64,000 nt of DNA, taken from NCBI GenBank assembly GCA_019843655.1, contig JACDQD010000006.1, forward strand, positions 19,610,246-19,674,245, read 5' to 3'. Shown piece by piece: positions 15,301-56,470 of the stretch; position 1 is the first letter of the stretch, and each line of letters begins with the position of its first letter. A model generated the notes under the pieces. The model had not been told where the DNA came from. It worked only from the letters and a program-made list of their open reading frames with translations, and made no database searches. The DNA is from Lethocerus indicus (Eukaryota > Arthropoda > Insecta > Hemiptera > Belostomatidae). Both the position numbers and the translations under genes were made by a program.

Positions 15301-17934
15301 TTAATATTCTGACAAAACAGTCCAGTAATGGAGAGGACAAATATATTATGTTGCATTGTTATATAATTCGTGTTATTCATTAACATTACCTATATGATAA
15401 TCATAAGCAACTTAAGATCGCCAACTTCGGTAGCCGGTGTGGCATCCTGACAGCATAAGTTAATTTGATTAATTAATGAGCTCTTATATTTAATTGATTT
15501 CAGGGTACCTGATTTTAACTAAGTATCTGAAAATAACTAAATAATTTTGTGTATTGTGTAGTGTACTTGAAATAACAAGTATGAAAGTCGAAGTAATTCC
15601 CAGTATTAAGTAGACGAGCCCTGCCGAGTAACCTTTCATTCCCCGAACGGTGTTCGAACTGGTAACATTCTACAAGTTAGAACGGTTTAAACGTTGACGG
15701 CGTTTGAAAACAAATAAAAACTTTATTTTTCCGTCCCCGCTCAAACAGGGATAACGGCCGCAATATTAGGATTCCGAACGCGCCCCTGCCCATCGTTTAT
15801 TCCCGGGTCGTAAACGAGAACGAAACATCCTTCATCCCTCACTTTTAACTCCCGCAATCGGCCCTCGGGCCCATTTTACGGCCCGATACATTTATATCGT
15901 CTAATTAAAACGGGGAAAACGCTAATTTAATTGCGCCGGGAGGGCGGACGATAAAACTTTTCCTTCTGCACTGTTTAATTGCCGGCTAATAACCGGTCGT
16001 TTCTATGTTAATACCTGTGTCGACAGAACCGCGGACTAAAGCATTATTTCTCCCTTGGGAGAGGGTCCTCTTCTTCCACCCTCAGAGTTATGACTCTCGT
16101 TACTCGGCTTGATTACACGCCGAATAAAAAACATCCCTCCCGCCTGTTTTTCTGGAACAGCGTCCGTAATTTGGCAGTTGACCCTGGGTTAAATAAATCC
16201 TTCTTAACTAATGAACTATGAATTGATGATTTTTGTTAGGTTACATTGATGCTATAATTTAGCAAAATAGAGAGGCGTGTAAATTTATTATATTTAATAA
16301 TCTAGTCCTAGCTAGAATTTTCTTCAATAAATTCACGGGGTGGAAACATCTAGTCTACCACGATTATCTAATTTTTATTAATTGTTTTAATAATTATCTT
16401 TTTATTAATTATACACTTATTATATTATATACACTTTTGTGTCTGTTGAGCATCTTCACGGATCGTAAGAGATAATAAATTGAAATTACAGGTATTATAC
16501 GAGTGGAATCTGCTGAAAGGACTCCGATATAAAAAATGTCTCAGTAGAAAGTTAAGAATTAAGGCAAGCCTTCCCGATATCAATTTCGCTCAACTTCGGT
16601 GGATGGTCGCGATCTGACACAATGGACGTCGAAAAAAAGAATAAAGTAAGTTGGGGCGGAGATGTGCGAGCGGAGAAATGAATAGAGAGCCCTCCTCGGA
16701 GAATGATGGATGAGTCCTGAACTCCTCATGAAGTATTTGGCCCAATAGATAAGCTACCCTCCACTGCCAAAAGGCAGTTTCCGCTGAAATTTAAGTTTTC
16801 TACAGCGGATTTTATTCAAATTTTTATCCACGAAAAGAACGATACAACCCAATATTATAAACTCAGTCTTGATAAATAAATCAGACAATGATCTGCTATC
16901 CGATTTTAATTACCCGACAATATAATTTATTTTCGATATATTTTCCAGCCGTCCAAAAATAAGCAATAAATTAGAGATAATTTAGCGGCTATCTTAGAAC
17001 CACAATTTCTTTTTATATGAGAATTAATAATATTTGGAATACAATAAGGGGATAATTAAAATATATTTGGTGTTTTTCGTGAATTTCAGCTTGAAGTCGG
17101 CCTGACCTTATTTCCAGGGAAGCCGAATCTTCCCCAGTGGATTGAGAAAGTCTAAATCGATATTGGGACAAGGGCAAGGACATGAGGGTTTTTGGTGTTG
17201 GCGAGTAGGTGTGGTGGTGGGTTGGGGGGTTGGGGGGTTGGTGGGGGCAGCATGTTCATCAGAGCGAACCTCACCGAATAAATTTAGGGCCGCTCTGGCG
17301 GCTGCTCACACACTGAGCCGAACTGATTTATGTGACTCGCCGGCTTCCCCGATCCCGACCGACCCTTCTTCTTACACTGCCTCTACCTTCGTCTTCCTCT
17401 CGCTTTAATTCTGAACGCCCAGGCCTGGAGGCGGAGACACGGACAAAGAGGACCTTCAGATAAAGAGCGGTTGAGGGAAAGGGGAGAAAGAGAGCGAGAG
17501 GAAGTAGTCGGCACTCTCTTGATTGAGCTTTCCACTAATGGAAAACTACCCCAGGTTTTCCCTCTTTGCTTTCCGCGGTCGGACGATGAGAAACGATTGG
17601 GGTAAGTTTTGTCTCAACGATCCGAGAATATTTATTCGCCGAGAGGACACCGCAGGTATATTTTTGGCTCGGCTTTAACTTTAAATCGTTGACAATAAAT
17701 CGTCAATGGCTCTTGTCACTGAACCTCCGTTTTATGTTGACTCCGTGAAATGTGAAAATCACTTTTACATAGCATACACCAAGAGACAATGTCACTTGAT
17801 GTGACATTTCAAGTTCTGTTCGCGGAAACCTTCACTTATCTACTTTCCTTCTTATTTATTTTTTCCCGCATTCAGGTTTCATGAGAATAATAAAGGAACA
17901 TTCTGGTATTTTTGAAAAAATATTTTTATTGCTG
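6368..17934. other. Non-coding left flank, part 2
   Basis: No gene is supported. There are GC-rich islands (about 6770-7030, 7780-8160, 9440-9720, 13790-14240, 14900-15240, 15760-16030), AT-rich spacers, and pyrimidine- or purine-rich stretches (15118-15240; 17440-17520). Open frames in the islands, such as 7788-8156 and 14911-15258 on the plus strand, lack recognisable domains and paired splice sites. The islands could be regulatory or unannotated non-coding RNA, but nothing visible proves either. Gene A's likely 3' end marks the right border. Confidence 0.5.
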
Positions 17935-17940
17935 TACTCC
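17935..17940 (-). terminator. Candidate polyadenylation signal of gene A
   Basis: A canonical AATAAA reads on the minus strand about 145 nt past the gene A stop codon, inside a run that reads AATAAAAATA. The position is reasonable for a 3' UTR of about 170 nt. No transcript evidence is available. Confidence 0.55.
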
Positions 17941-18084
17941 AAAATTATAAAACACAATCGAAAGAAAACGACGCATCAGAAAATCATTGCAATTTTAAAA
18001 GCGTTAAAAAAATCGAAAAGAAATATCAAAACGAAAACTTAAAAAATCAAAACTTTAAAATAATTTTTAGCGACAGTGTTAAAA

Positions 18085-23891
<5,807 letters not shown>

Positions 23892-23953
23892 GACTCGGTA
23901 GCTTTCTGCCAGAAGAATTGTGCGGGATATGCGTCCTCGTCCCTCGGTCAGAC

Positions 23954-23999
23954 TATATAAAGCTAACCACTCAAGCGCAGCATCCACTCCAAAGATAAC
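23954..23999 (-). promoter_or_regulatory. Gene A core promoter: TATA box and GATA site
   Basis: On the minus strand TTTATATAG (TATA at 23954-23959) lies about 63 bp before the ATG. A GATA-type site (AGATAAC, read on the plus strand at 23993-23999) sits about 35 bp upstream of the TATA box. The layout matches the promoters of B, C and D. Another CGATAAA lies at about 24038-24044. Confidence 0.6.
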
Positions 24000-24549
24000 G
24001 GGCCCGTGCCCTACTAAAATTGCGCCACTAACAGAACGATAAATGATATAAAAAAAATAAAATGCTATAAAAATGCCCACTTAAACTCGACCGAAATTTC
24101 AGATTCATTTTTTCAGAAACCGAAGTTTCTGATTCCATTCAGATAGCAAGTTTTCAAAATGAACATTTAAGTAATTTAAGATAGCAGAGTGTGTGTGTCA
24201 TGAAATTTCATTGTTCCGTTTCTATTTATAGAAAAAAAAATTGAAGTATAATACCGGTGAAACATTATTGGAATTGGAGATAAACTGGTGGTAAACCGAA
24301 TTATCCTGCAATTAGAAATTTTAACAAATAGGAAAACGCTTCGTAAATATCGCAACAAGCGCTATATATCTTATATATCGTAAACACGCAAGTATATTAG
24401 AATACCGTAGATTTCGTGTGTCGGATTATCAGTCAGATATATATTTGATCAAGCAACTAGTCCCAACTATTAGATTCTGATTTCCAAATATATGACAGAA
24501 AACACATTTTATGGAAAAAAGTTTATTTTTAGTAATCTAGTTAATCGGG

Positions 24550-24682
24550 GCAAGTGCACCAAACGAACTTTAGTTAAGTAATTTGCCGCAGCACACCCAA
24601 AGGGGCGCTAATTTACCGGTGCAAGTGAACCCAACGAACTTTTTAGTTAAGTACATTTCCGCACCACCCTCAGGGGAGCGCT
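24550..24682. repeat. Direct duplication of a ~60-bp unit
   Basis: Two diverged copies lie at 24550-24609 and 24620-24682. Both run from GCAAGTG through an ACGAACTTT..AGTTAAGTA core to AGGGG(A)GCGCT. They are separated by about 10 bp and sit inside foldback copy 2, just before its (AT)n tract. The other two copies of the family lack this unit. Confidence 0.85.
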
Positions 24683-24689
24683 GATATAT

Positions 24690-24692
<3 letters not shown>

Positions 24693-24745
<53 letters not shown>
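24693..24745. repeat. (AT)n microsatellite
   Basis: An AT dinucleotide tract of about 53 bp inside foldback copy 2. The similar length and association to the tract at 5906-5958 suggest that the repeat family carries or targets AT tracts. Confidence 0.95.
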
Positions 24746-24748
<3 letters not shown>

Positions 24749-27700
24749 GACAAACAGGCAACCGTCACAGTACAAGTGACAGTGCAGTGAGGATGCCCAA
24801 AAATCATCCAACGTGCCAAAGTGACAAACCCCTACTGAAGATAGCGAGCAGCCGATACCGGTCTAGGAAAAGACCAAACCAGCGAGAGGGGACAGAAACA
24901 CAGAACACAGAAACAATATTACATATAAAACAATAACATTTCCCAAATCAAGGTGGCGTGATGTGGCAATAACTATGTGTGTGCGTGTGTGTTTCTGTAA
25001 GCACAAAAATCTCTTTAAAAATGTTACGAAATCTATTTCTTTATTCGAATATTTTAGACAATCATTTTTTTTATGTGAACAAACATTGGTGTAATACCAA
25101 TTAACAATTATAAACGTAATGCTACTAGCGTACACTCGCCGAGCCATAAATAAAGAGCTTAATTTGATTTTGAATGTATTTACTTCCGTTTCCTTAATGA
25201 TGCAATCTTCAGTTAAATATTCGATTATCGATTCCGCTTTTCAGTACCAATGGGAACAATACCGGGAGTATTCAATCGCCACAAGAGTGTTCTGTTCTTA
25301 ACCGACATACCACTTCAGAATGAAATTAAGCGTATAATAATTGAATATGGTCGAGTGGGCAAATATTTGTTTGCCAAGGTAATTTCGTTCTGATAATGCC
25401 AACCACTTGAAAGATGATTGTTTCTTAGAAAGACTACCAGGAATTAATAACTGCTGAGTCAGTCCAAACTGGATATGTCGCTCATTTTAGAAGTACCAAA
25501 CAGGCAGCGGGTTTCGATGAAAAAATCGAGGTCGATTAAATTTAGCAGAAATATTGTTGAAACCCTAAAAAGATAAGAATATGACACGATTTTACGCGAA
25601 ATTTACTAAACCAGTAAGCAAGGTAATTACTTAATATATTTCAAAGCAATTTTTAGTTTATTCTTCTTTAAGCTAAATACAGATTTAACCGAAATATTTC
25701 TACACGTCATAGTTAAAATTAAAAAACTACATATTGTTCTTACAGTTGTTCTTATGCAATAACGACTTTCCTCACACAATTTCGAATTTCCTTTTCCGAA
25801 ATATTTCAACAAGGATATCAGTGCTGTTCATACACAAATTAAATTAGAAAAGCTCAAGAATTTATCTCTTGGGACTCGGAGATTAGAAAATTTATACATG
25901 GAAAAGATGAATTAGAACCTATTCTATTCGTATTATAATTTTCCCACAAATAGGTGGTCATATATTTTTTAATTTCTGCTTTTACCCTGTAGTGATAAAA
26001 ACAAAGGGCGGAGTTTCAATCTCTGTCTGTGTTCAAAGAGAGTTACAGGTTTTTATTTAGATTTTATAATATTTTAAAACTGAAACGCAAAAGAATGGTG
26101 TGAGTGGTCTTCACTGAAGTAAAAAGTCATGCACCCTCTTAGAAATGCAATCGAACTGAAAATATTCATAACATCCTGTAGTTTAATTACTGTGAGGAAA
26201 AAATTTGAATAATCATTTGATCTCCGTTCTCAATGTTATCTGCGGTTTACAAGTGCCATTATTTAAGGTCAATGTTATTAATTTTTTCAAAACTTATGCT
26301 TTTAATGTGTTCTTTATCAGTTTTTCAATTGTAAACGTGAAAACAATTAATAAGAGTTATTAATCATTAGTTGTTTTCATTATTGGCTAAGGCATAGCAT
26401 ATTTACATTTAAAATAAATTAACTGGTAACCTTCCCCACTAAGAGATAGTCGTTTTGTTCAAACATTGTCATTAAATTTGATATTATACTTTTAATTTTC
26501 ACTATATTTTTATTAATAGTTTTTTAAGCTTCACAATATAAATCCTCAGAGCGAGAATGAATCCTCAGATGCAGCCCGACCACCACATTCGGGTAATAGT
26601 AATAATTTATCCTTTTATAAATCTCTCATTTCTTCTTTTATTAAATAGTATCTGCAAAATTTCTGCTTTCGAAAAATAATGCAGCCATTATACAACTTAT
26701 ATAACATTTAAACTAATGTAATTATCAATGTACTTTAACTTATTACAAAAATAATCTCTAATCACACCCAAAGTATTTGTATAATTGATTAGGAACACTC
26801 CTTGAACACTCATCTCAAGTGATCATTTATTACAAGTGCGTACGCGTCTGTATGAATAAACAACTGCATAAATAGCAGCCGTAAGTCCATCGCAAATTCA
26901 TTCCTACAAATATATTGAATTCTACCGGAGAAAACGACCGTTGCAAATTGCAGATAGCATGATTGATTTAACTAACAAATTAGTTTACAACATATTACTC
27001 GATTTTTGTTACTCGTAAAACTTACTACTCATAGCATTTACTGCCTGTTATTACTGAATCCGTAACCACTTGATACTTCTTAAAAACAGGCGTAATTTGA
27101 TTTTCAAGCAAATTTTGATTAATGACCTGAGAAATTCTAGAATCTATTTTTTAATTTATGGTTTGTAGCATGCTGTATAAAAAGACTATCTTTTCGTTGA
27201 AGAAAATAAATTTCGGAATGAATATAAAAGCCTTTCTTTATTAGTTCGTTCATTTGAGACGAGTCAGTATAATTACGAAAACTATTTTGAAAGGAAATAA
27301 AGTTATAAAATCTGCTTCATTATTGGTAATAATCTTATAGTTGTTTGAAGTTACACAGGATACGCAGGATCGATGGAAATGTATTGTTCGTTGGAGAAGT
27401 TGACACGGGATAGAAATAGCAGAAAAGCCGGTTGGTGCGACATGGGAAAGCGCGCACGTGCTGGAACTTCGCTGGAAGCAAAGTCAAAGGTGGGCGAACA
27501 AATCGCTTCACTCACTTGTCTGACAGGGCCTGGTCGACAACGAAGCCAAACGAACGTAATCTTTCCCTAACGAGGTTCCTTTTTTTCGGTGCCAGAAACG
27601 GAGCGAGGAGAAAGGTTCGGCGAAACACATTTCCCACTGAGTCCGACCAGCATCCGATTGGTGGGTATTATTTTGTAACGCTGTAGACAGACAACCCACC

Positions 27701-29331
27701 TCGAACTACAACAATATCGCGTCGTAGATCACATTGCCAAATAATAATTACAGATAATGCCAGCAGAATCAATTGGGGATAATTTCTGCTAGGACACATA
27801 TGTTCTATAAAAATAGAACAAATAGATGAGTCTGGTTGGCACAAGTTCGCTCTCATACCGCCTGCGTTATACAATCAACAGTCGGTCTTAAAATGACAAC
27901 TAAATACTGAAACGACGCTACTGCCGGGTTGTTATTTCCCAGTTTGATTACGACGGCCAAAAATACAGAGCAGAGATAAAGGCGTGTTTTTGTTCTTTCG
28001 CAATCGCTTTGGCTTTCAACAAAGCTCAAGAGCCAAATCACACGGCCACAGTAACAGTACAGAAAAGATGCATACTAAACGCCCCACATCCAACCGATGT
28101 GAGACCAAGTGCTTCACTAATCTACCGAATGGAACAATTCGAACTGACGAGTTTTTTTTAACAGTCAGTATTACTCTTATACCTGGGGCATACCTATCGG
28201 CTACACATCTGTTGATAATAGATCAATTGCCATGTTTCTACACTGTTTCTACGCGGGAACATCGTCGATGATCTTGAAGATCGATAGATTCTCTGAATCA
28301 ATAGAGACGAGTTTGAGGAGAGAGAGTTTGAGGATGGCTCGTGGTCTGAGGTTGATCGGCTGGGCTGGCTGGCTAATCAATTGGGCCCCCCTCCAACCCC
28401 CCACTCACTATAAAGGGCAGGGCCTTTTGTAATCAATTTAAATTTTAGCTTTGTTTCACTTTAGCGTTATTTGCATTTAAATAGAGTCCGGACCGGGAAT
28501 TTGGATTTGTCAGCGGACCTCCAACTAAATTGCAACTCCCTCCTTCGCACCAGCCATTCTCCCTCACTTCAGTCCTTCAGTCACTATATCTCTCAAAATA
28601 GATAAAGACAAACCTTTTTCACAGACTCGAGTCTTGAGAAATTAGGTCCTCGATGTTAATCGTTTTAAACGCCTATAGATAGGCAAATTTCGATATGCTT
28701 GTATTAAGAAAATTGGCAATCGAGTTGTATTTGGAGTACTATTTCATTGCGTAAATCTAAAGCTAAAAATTCCTATAAAATTATTTAAAACTAATAGATA
28801 ATACGGGGGCAATGATTTGACTGAAACATGGTGAAACTGAAACACGATATTTCGTTTCCTTGAGTATTCTCTTAAGGCTAGAAGATTATACATGAAAAAA
28901 AATAATAATCAATTCGTAGACTGCGAGGACTCAAAAGATTACGCTGGCTCAGATTTCAACTTACACAGCACCGGATTCCACATTATTAGGTAATAATTGA
29001 GATCTGAATTTGAACCAATCCCACTGACAGAGAACACTGTTCGAATAGGTTCGTGCATCTGTTTAATTGTTTTTAACTCTCGAAGAAACATAATGAAGAA
29101 ATTCTCGTTTGATTTAATTACAGGCAAATAAAACTATATTGAATTAATTGTAGTAAAACTAATAATAAAACTATGGTGGTGGATCTTTCTTACTGAAGTT
29201 CACCGTTTATGTAAACTGTCAATATTCCCAATATTTAATAGAGCCCTCGAGAGGAATGTGAATAACACTCATCAACATGAACTCAATATATATTTTAAAT
29301 AATATCATCTTTTTTTTCTAAATTATAAGAT

Positions 29332-34800
<5,469 letters not shown>

Positions 34801-34852
34801 CTCTCTTCCTACTGCTCCACTATGGACATTAATTTGTTTCAAATGGCAACCT

Positions 34853-34893
34853 TTTTTAAAAAGATAAGATTAGAGTTTATATTGAATTATCTT
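34853..34893 (-). promoter_or_regulatory. Gene B candidate promoter: TATA-like box and paired GATA sites
   Basis: A weak TATA-like TTTAAAAA reads on the minus strand at 34853-34860, about 55 bp before the ATG. Directly upstream are AGATAAG (34862-34868, plus strand) and AAGATAA (34887-34893, minus strand), two consensus GATA sites within 32 bp. Confidence 0.5.
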
Positions 34894-35571
34894 GTTTTTA
34901 AGACTATAACTGCTACTATCGACACTCTCATCCTGCGCAATTGTGCCCGATGCCGATATGCGCCGGCTATCACATTAGCCGACACTCGAATTCAGGAGTA
35001 GTTGAAAGCATTTTAAAATGTACAATTTGTATTATTATTTAATTGTATGGTCGTTCAGGCACAAAAATATAAATCTAGGTAAATAATACCACGTACGTTT
35101 GAAATGTCTGCGCTAATACATAAAAGTGCTGCACACAAACAGTAAAATCTGACGTTCATTGCTGAATTATCGATACTAAATTAAAAATTCAAATATATGC
35201 CAATAAAAATAACTTAGATATCCTTTAAATTGGTATTCAACAGAAAAACATCCACGGCACCGGCAACTTCAGAATACCATTTAAATTGTTTGGACCTACC
35301 TACCTTCTTAGTAATTGGCAGTCATAGCTTAATTTTGTCTGTTGATTATCATGAAAATGTATACTGAAATTCATTGACACCGTATTGAAAAATGTTGATG
35401 TGCTGTTTAAAATCTTGAAAAAATTCTTTTTATAATCTATTTCAAATGAAATGATTGCCCAACAATAATTAAGGGTAGTGGGAAGACCGACAAAGTGTGT
35501 TTATAACAGATTTCATGTAATGTATTTATCAATGACACAAATTAAGTTAATACAGGTACACGTGTGATCGT
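34894..35571. other. Short spacer between genes B and C
   Basis: AT-rich DNA of about 680 bp between gene B's promoter and gene C's stop. It must contain the 3' UTR end of C; only a weak GATAAA variant (minus strand, about 35525-35530) resembles a poly(A) signal. No gene or repeat is seen. Confidence 0.6.
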
Positions 35572-47311
<11,740 letters not shown>

Positions 47312-47359
47312 GTCTGCTCCAAGTAATCAATCCTTACTAATCCACCAATTGCAGTTTCC

Positions 47360-47413
47360 TATATAGTCCCGTACAATTATAAAATTCCATTTTAAAAAAA
47401 AAGATAAGATAAA
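47360..47413 (-). promoter_or_regulatory. Gene C core promoter: TATA box and overlapping GATA sites
   Basis: Minus-strand ACTATATAGG (TATATA at 47360-47365) lies about 50 bp before the exon 1 ATG. About 37 bp further upstream, plus-strand AGATAAGATAAA (47402-47413) holds two overlapping GATA consensus sites. This supports the distant exon 1 as the true first exon. Confidence 0.65.
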
Positions 47414-49086
47414 TCCATTTCGATAGCTTTAATTGATCCCACTTGGGAATATCTCGTTTTGAGAAGATCGAGTTCAAAACACTCTCTACCTAAAATGTCT
47501 GTTGAGTGTTTTAATTGATTGGGACAAATAAAGCCAATTATAACTTTATTGTAGTTTTCTTTCGTATTAAATTCGATAATGGTAATTATATAATTTGATC
47601 CGCTTTTTATTGTGTACAATGATTTCAGGCCCGAAACAAACGAAAATAATGGGTAGACACTAAATCGAGTATTGCTCCCTTTTCTCACTGCGATACCGAA
47701 ACTCCAATGACGATTGCTGATATGGAAAAGCCTCGTATGAGTGAGAACCAAAAAATTGTAATCTTTTAACGATCAACGACCTTATGAGAGTTATTGCTAA
47801 TGGTATAAAATATTTCCGCTATTTAATAAATACTTGATGTTATTCAACAAACTAACCTCACTTATTTCAACTTTAGCTTATAATAATTCATAAAAGTCAT
47901 AGGAATTCGTTATTGACTGTTCTGTTTCCATTACCTAATGTATCCAATTTTAAATTGCATTAAAAATGGTTCGTATTAAAATTTTCCCAAATAAATATTG
48001 AATTACTGGCAAGAAATTATTAGGGTACCATTTTTATATTTTGTTAATGCTATCAGTTTATGTAAGTATTATAATAATGTATTCCTTCAACACTCTACAC
48101 TTTTGTGAAATATCTTTACACCTAAAAAAAAATCATACACATTAAACCATAAATTGAGTCTTTGTTTGACTGAGAGTAAAAAGGTAGCCCACTATTAATA
48201 ATTTAACAACTATACTCACAGTTGACCACCAAATAAGGATATGCGATGAACACAAGAACTTGATGATCACTGGGATTACCATGTGATTATAATTTCTCCT
48301 TCCTGCCCTATTTCCATAGTAGTTAAACCCTTATTAAATATGTCTAAAAATAAAATTCTAATGAAACGGGAGTACAATGCTGGCGGAGCCATTGTAATTA
48401 TACTTCGAGTCATATGGTGATGGCAGGGGGGTAGGGGGGGGGCAGCTGGGAATGTCCAACTCGCGGAAATTTCTTAATCGGGTCCCATTAGATTTAACTA
48501 TTTCCTGATTCGTGTTCCGCCCCCAACCCCGGCGGGGTGGAAGTCTGGGTTGGCAAACTTGTACGCCAAGTCTCGTTGGTACTAAGCGTGCCACGGGGGT
48601 TCTGAGGCCATAGAGAGCAGGTGCTGACCTGTTACACAACTTCAACCCACGCTTATTACGGAAGGACCATTAAAATAATTAATTGAACTAGTAATTAAAT
48701 TATGAAGATACCCCGGGAGGATTTATGTGCAGTAATTATAAGTGTAACAATATGTCTGACTTCAGAAACAATTACTAAGTAATGACGATTCCCAGGGAGG
48801 ATAGTATGAAATATTTAAACAAAATGGGGATTTTCATTCTACCGCTAGTTATTACTATAACGACTCTGTGTTTTGCAAGGAATAAAACATTTATTATGTA
48901 AGATTTAAATTGGACATTCTTGATTGAATTAACTGTATTGGTCTACCAAGTACTTGTTATTATATGTAGAAGTGCGTGTTTCCTTTTTGCAGTCTTTCAA
49001 CAAAATAACACTCCTACATTACGAAATTATGATAAACATTTCTGTTTTTCCTACAAAGGGTTGACTGGGAACCAATGAAATGACGT
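47414..49086. other. Intergenic region between genes C and D
   Basis: About 1.7 kb, mostly AT-rich, with a G-rich patch at 48420-48610. No gene, RNA or repeat was recognised; frames at 47392-47751 and 48358-48645 (minus) have no domain or splice support. Confidence 0.6.
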
Positions 49087-49107
49087 TTTATTATGTAGTA
49101 GTTTATT
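49087..49107 (-). terminator. Candidate polyadenylation signals of gene D
   Basis: Two AATAAA hexamers read on the minus strand, at 49102-49107 and 49087-49092, about 32 and 47 nt beyond the TGA. This implies a short 3' UTR and confirms that the repeat tail is at the true end of the gene. Confidence 0.6.
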
Positions 49108-49138
49108 GCTACTGAAATACAGAGTTTTCAGATTGATT

Positions 49139-56327
<7,189 letters not shown>

Positions 56328-56372
56328 GACTGGGTCCGCTAATGAATTAGCGGCCGACTGACCTCGGCCACC

Positions 56373-56470
56373 TTATAAACTCAGACGGTGTTCTTCAATC
56401 GAGATTTTTCGACGACCACTCGACTGTAACGCTGATAATAGCCGCCGTTTGATAAGTCGGCCCGGATAAT
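56373..56470 (-). promoter_or_regulatory. Gene D core promoter: TATA box and three GATA motifs
   Basis: Minus-strand TTTATAAGG (56371-56379) lies about 46 bp before the ATG, with an initiator-like TTCATTA about 34 bp downstream. Upstream are three GATAA motifs on the plus strand: TGATAAT (from 56433), TGATAAG (56450-56456) and GGATAAT (56464-56470). Confidence 0.6.

Larger units (their letters stand above)
24397..24908. mobile_element. Foldback/MITE-like repeat, copy 2
   Basis: The left end (24398-24420) contains TAGAATACCGTAGATTTCGT, matching the terminal block of the family. The right part (24765-24905) is the reverse complement of 41590-41721 in copy 3, including the CAGTACAAGTGACAGTGCAG and AAAAGACCAAACCAGCGAGA blocks. 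The middle differs from the other copies and carries the direct duplication and the (AT)n tract. It lies about 400 bp upstream of gene A's promoter. No coding capacity is visible. Confidence 0.65.
24000..29331. other. Intergenic region between genes A and B
   Basis: About 5.3 kb with no supported gene. It holds foldback copy 2, a 60-bp direct duplication and an (AT)n tract, each listed separately. A GC-richer patch at about 27370-28440 contains open frames on both strands without protease or other domain motifs. I searched for leftover aspartic protease exons (the DTG motif, YYG, WILGD) and found none, so there is no sign of a fifth, decayed copy. ATTAAA on the minus strand at 29234-29239 could serve as the poly(A) signal of gene B. 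Confidence 0.55.

Noticed and set aside
27370..28440. Possible decayed fifth protease gene between A and B
   Set aside because: Checked for DTG, YYG, GxxGL and WxxGD motifs on both strands and found none; only short unrelated frames are present.
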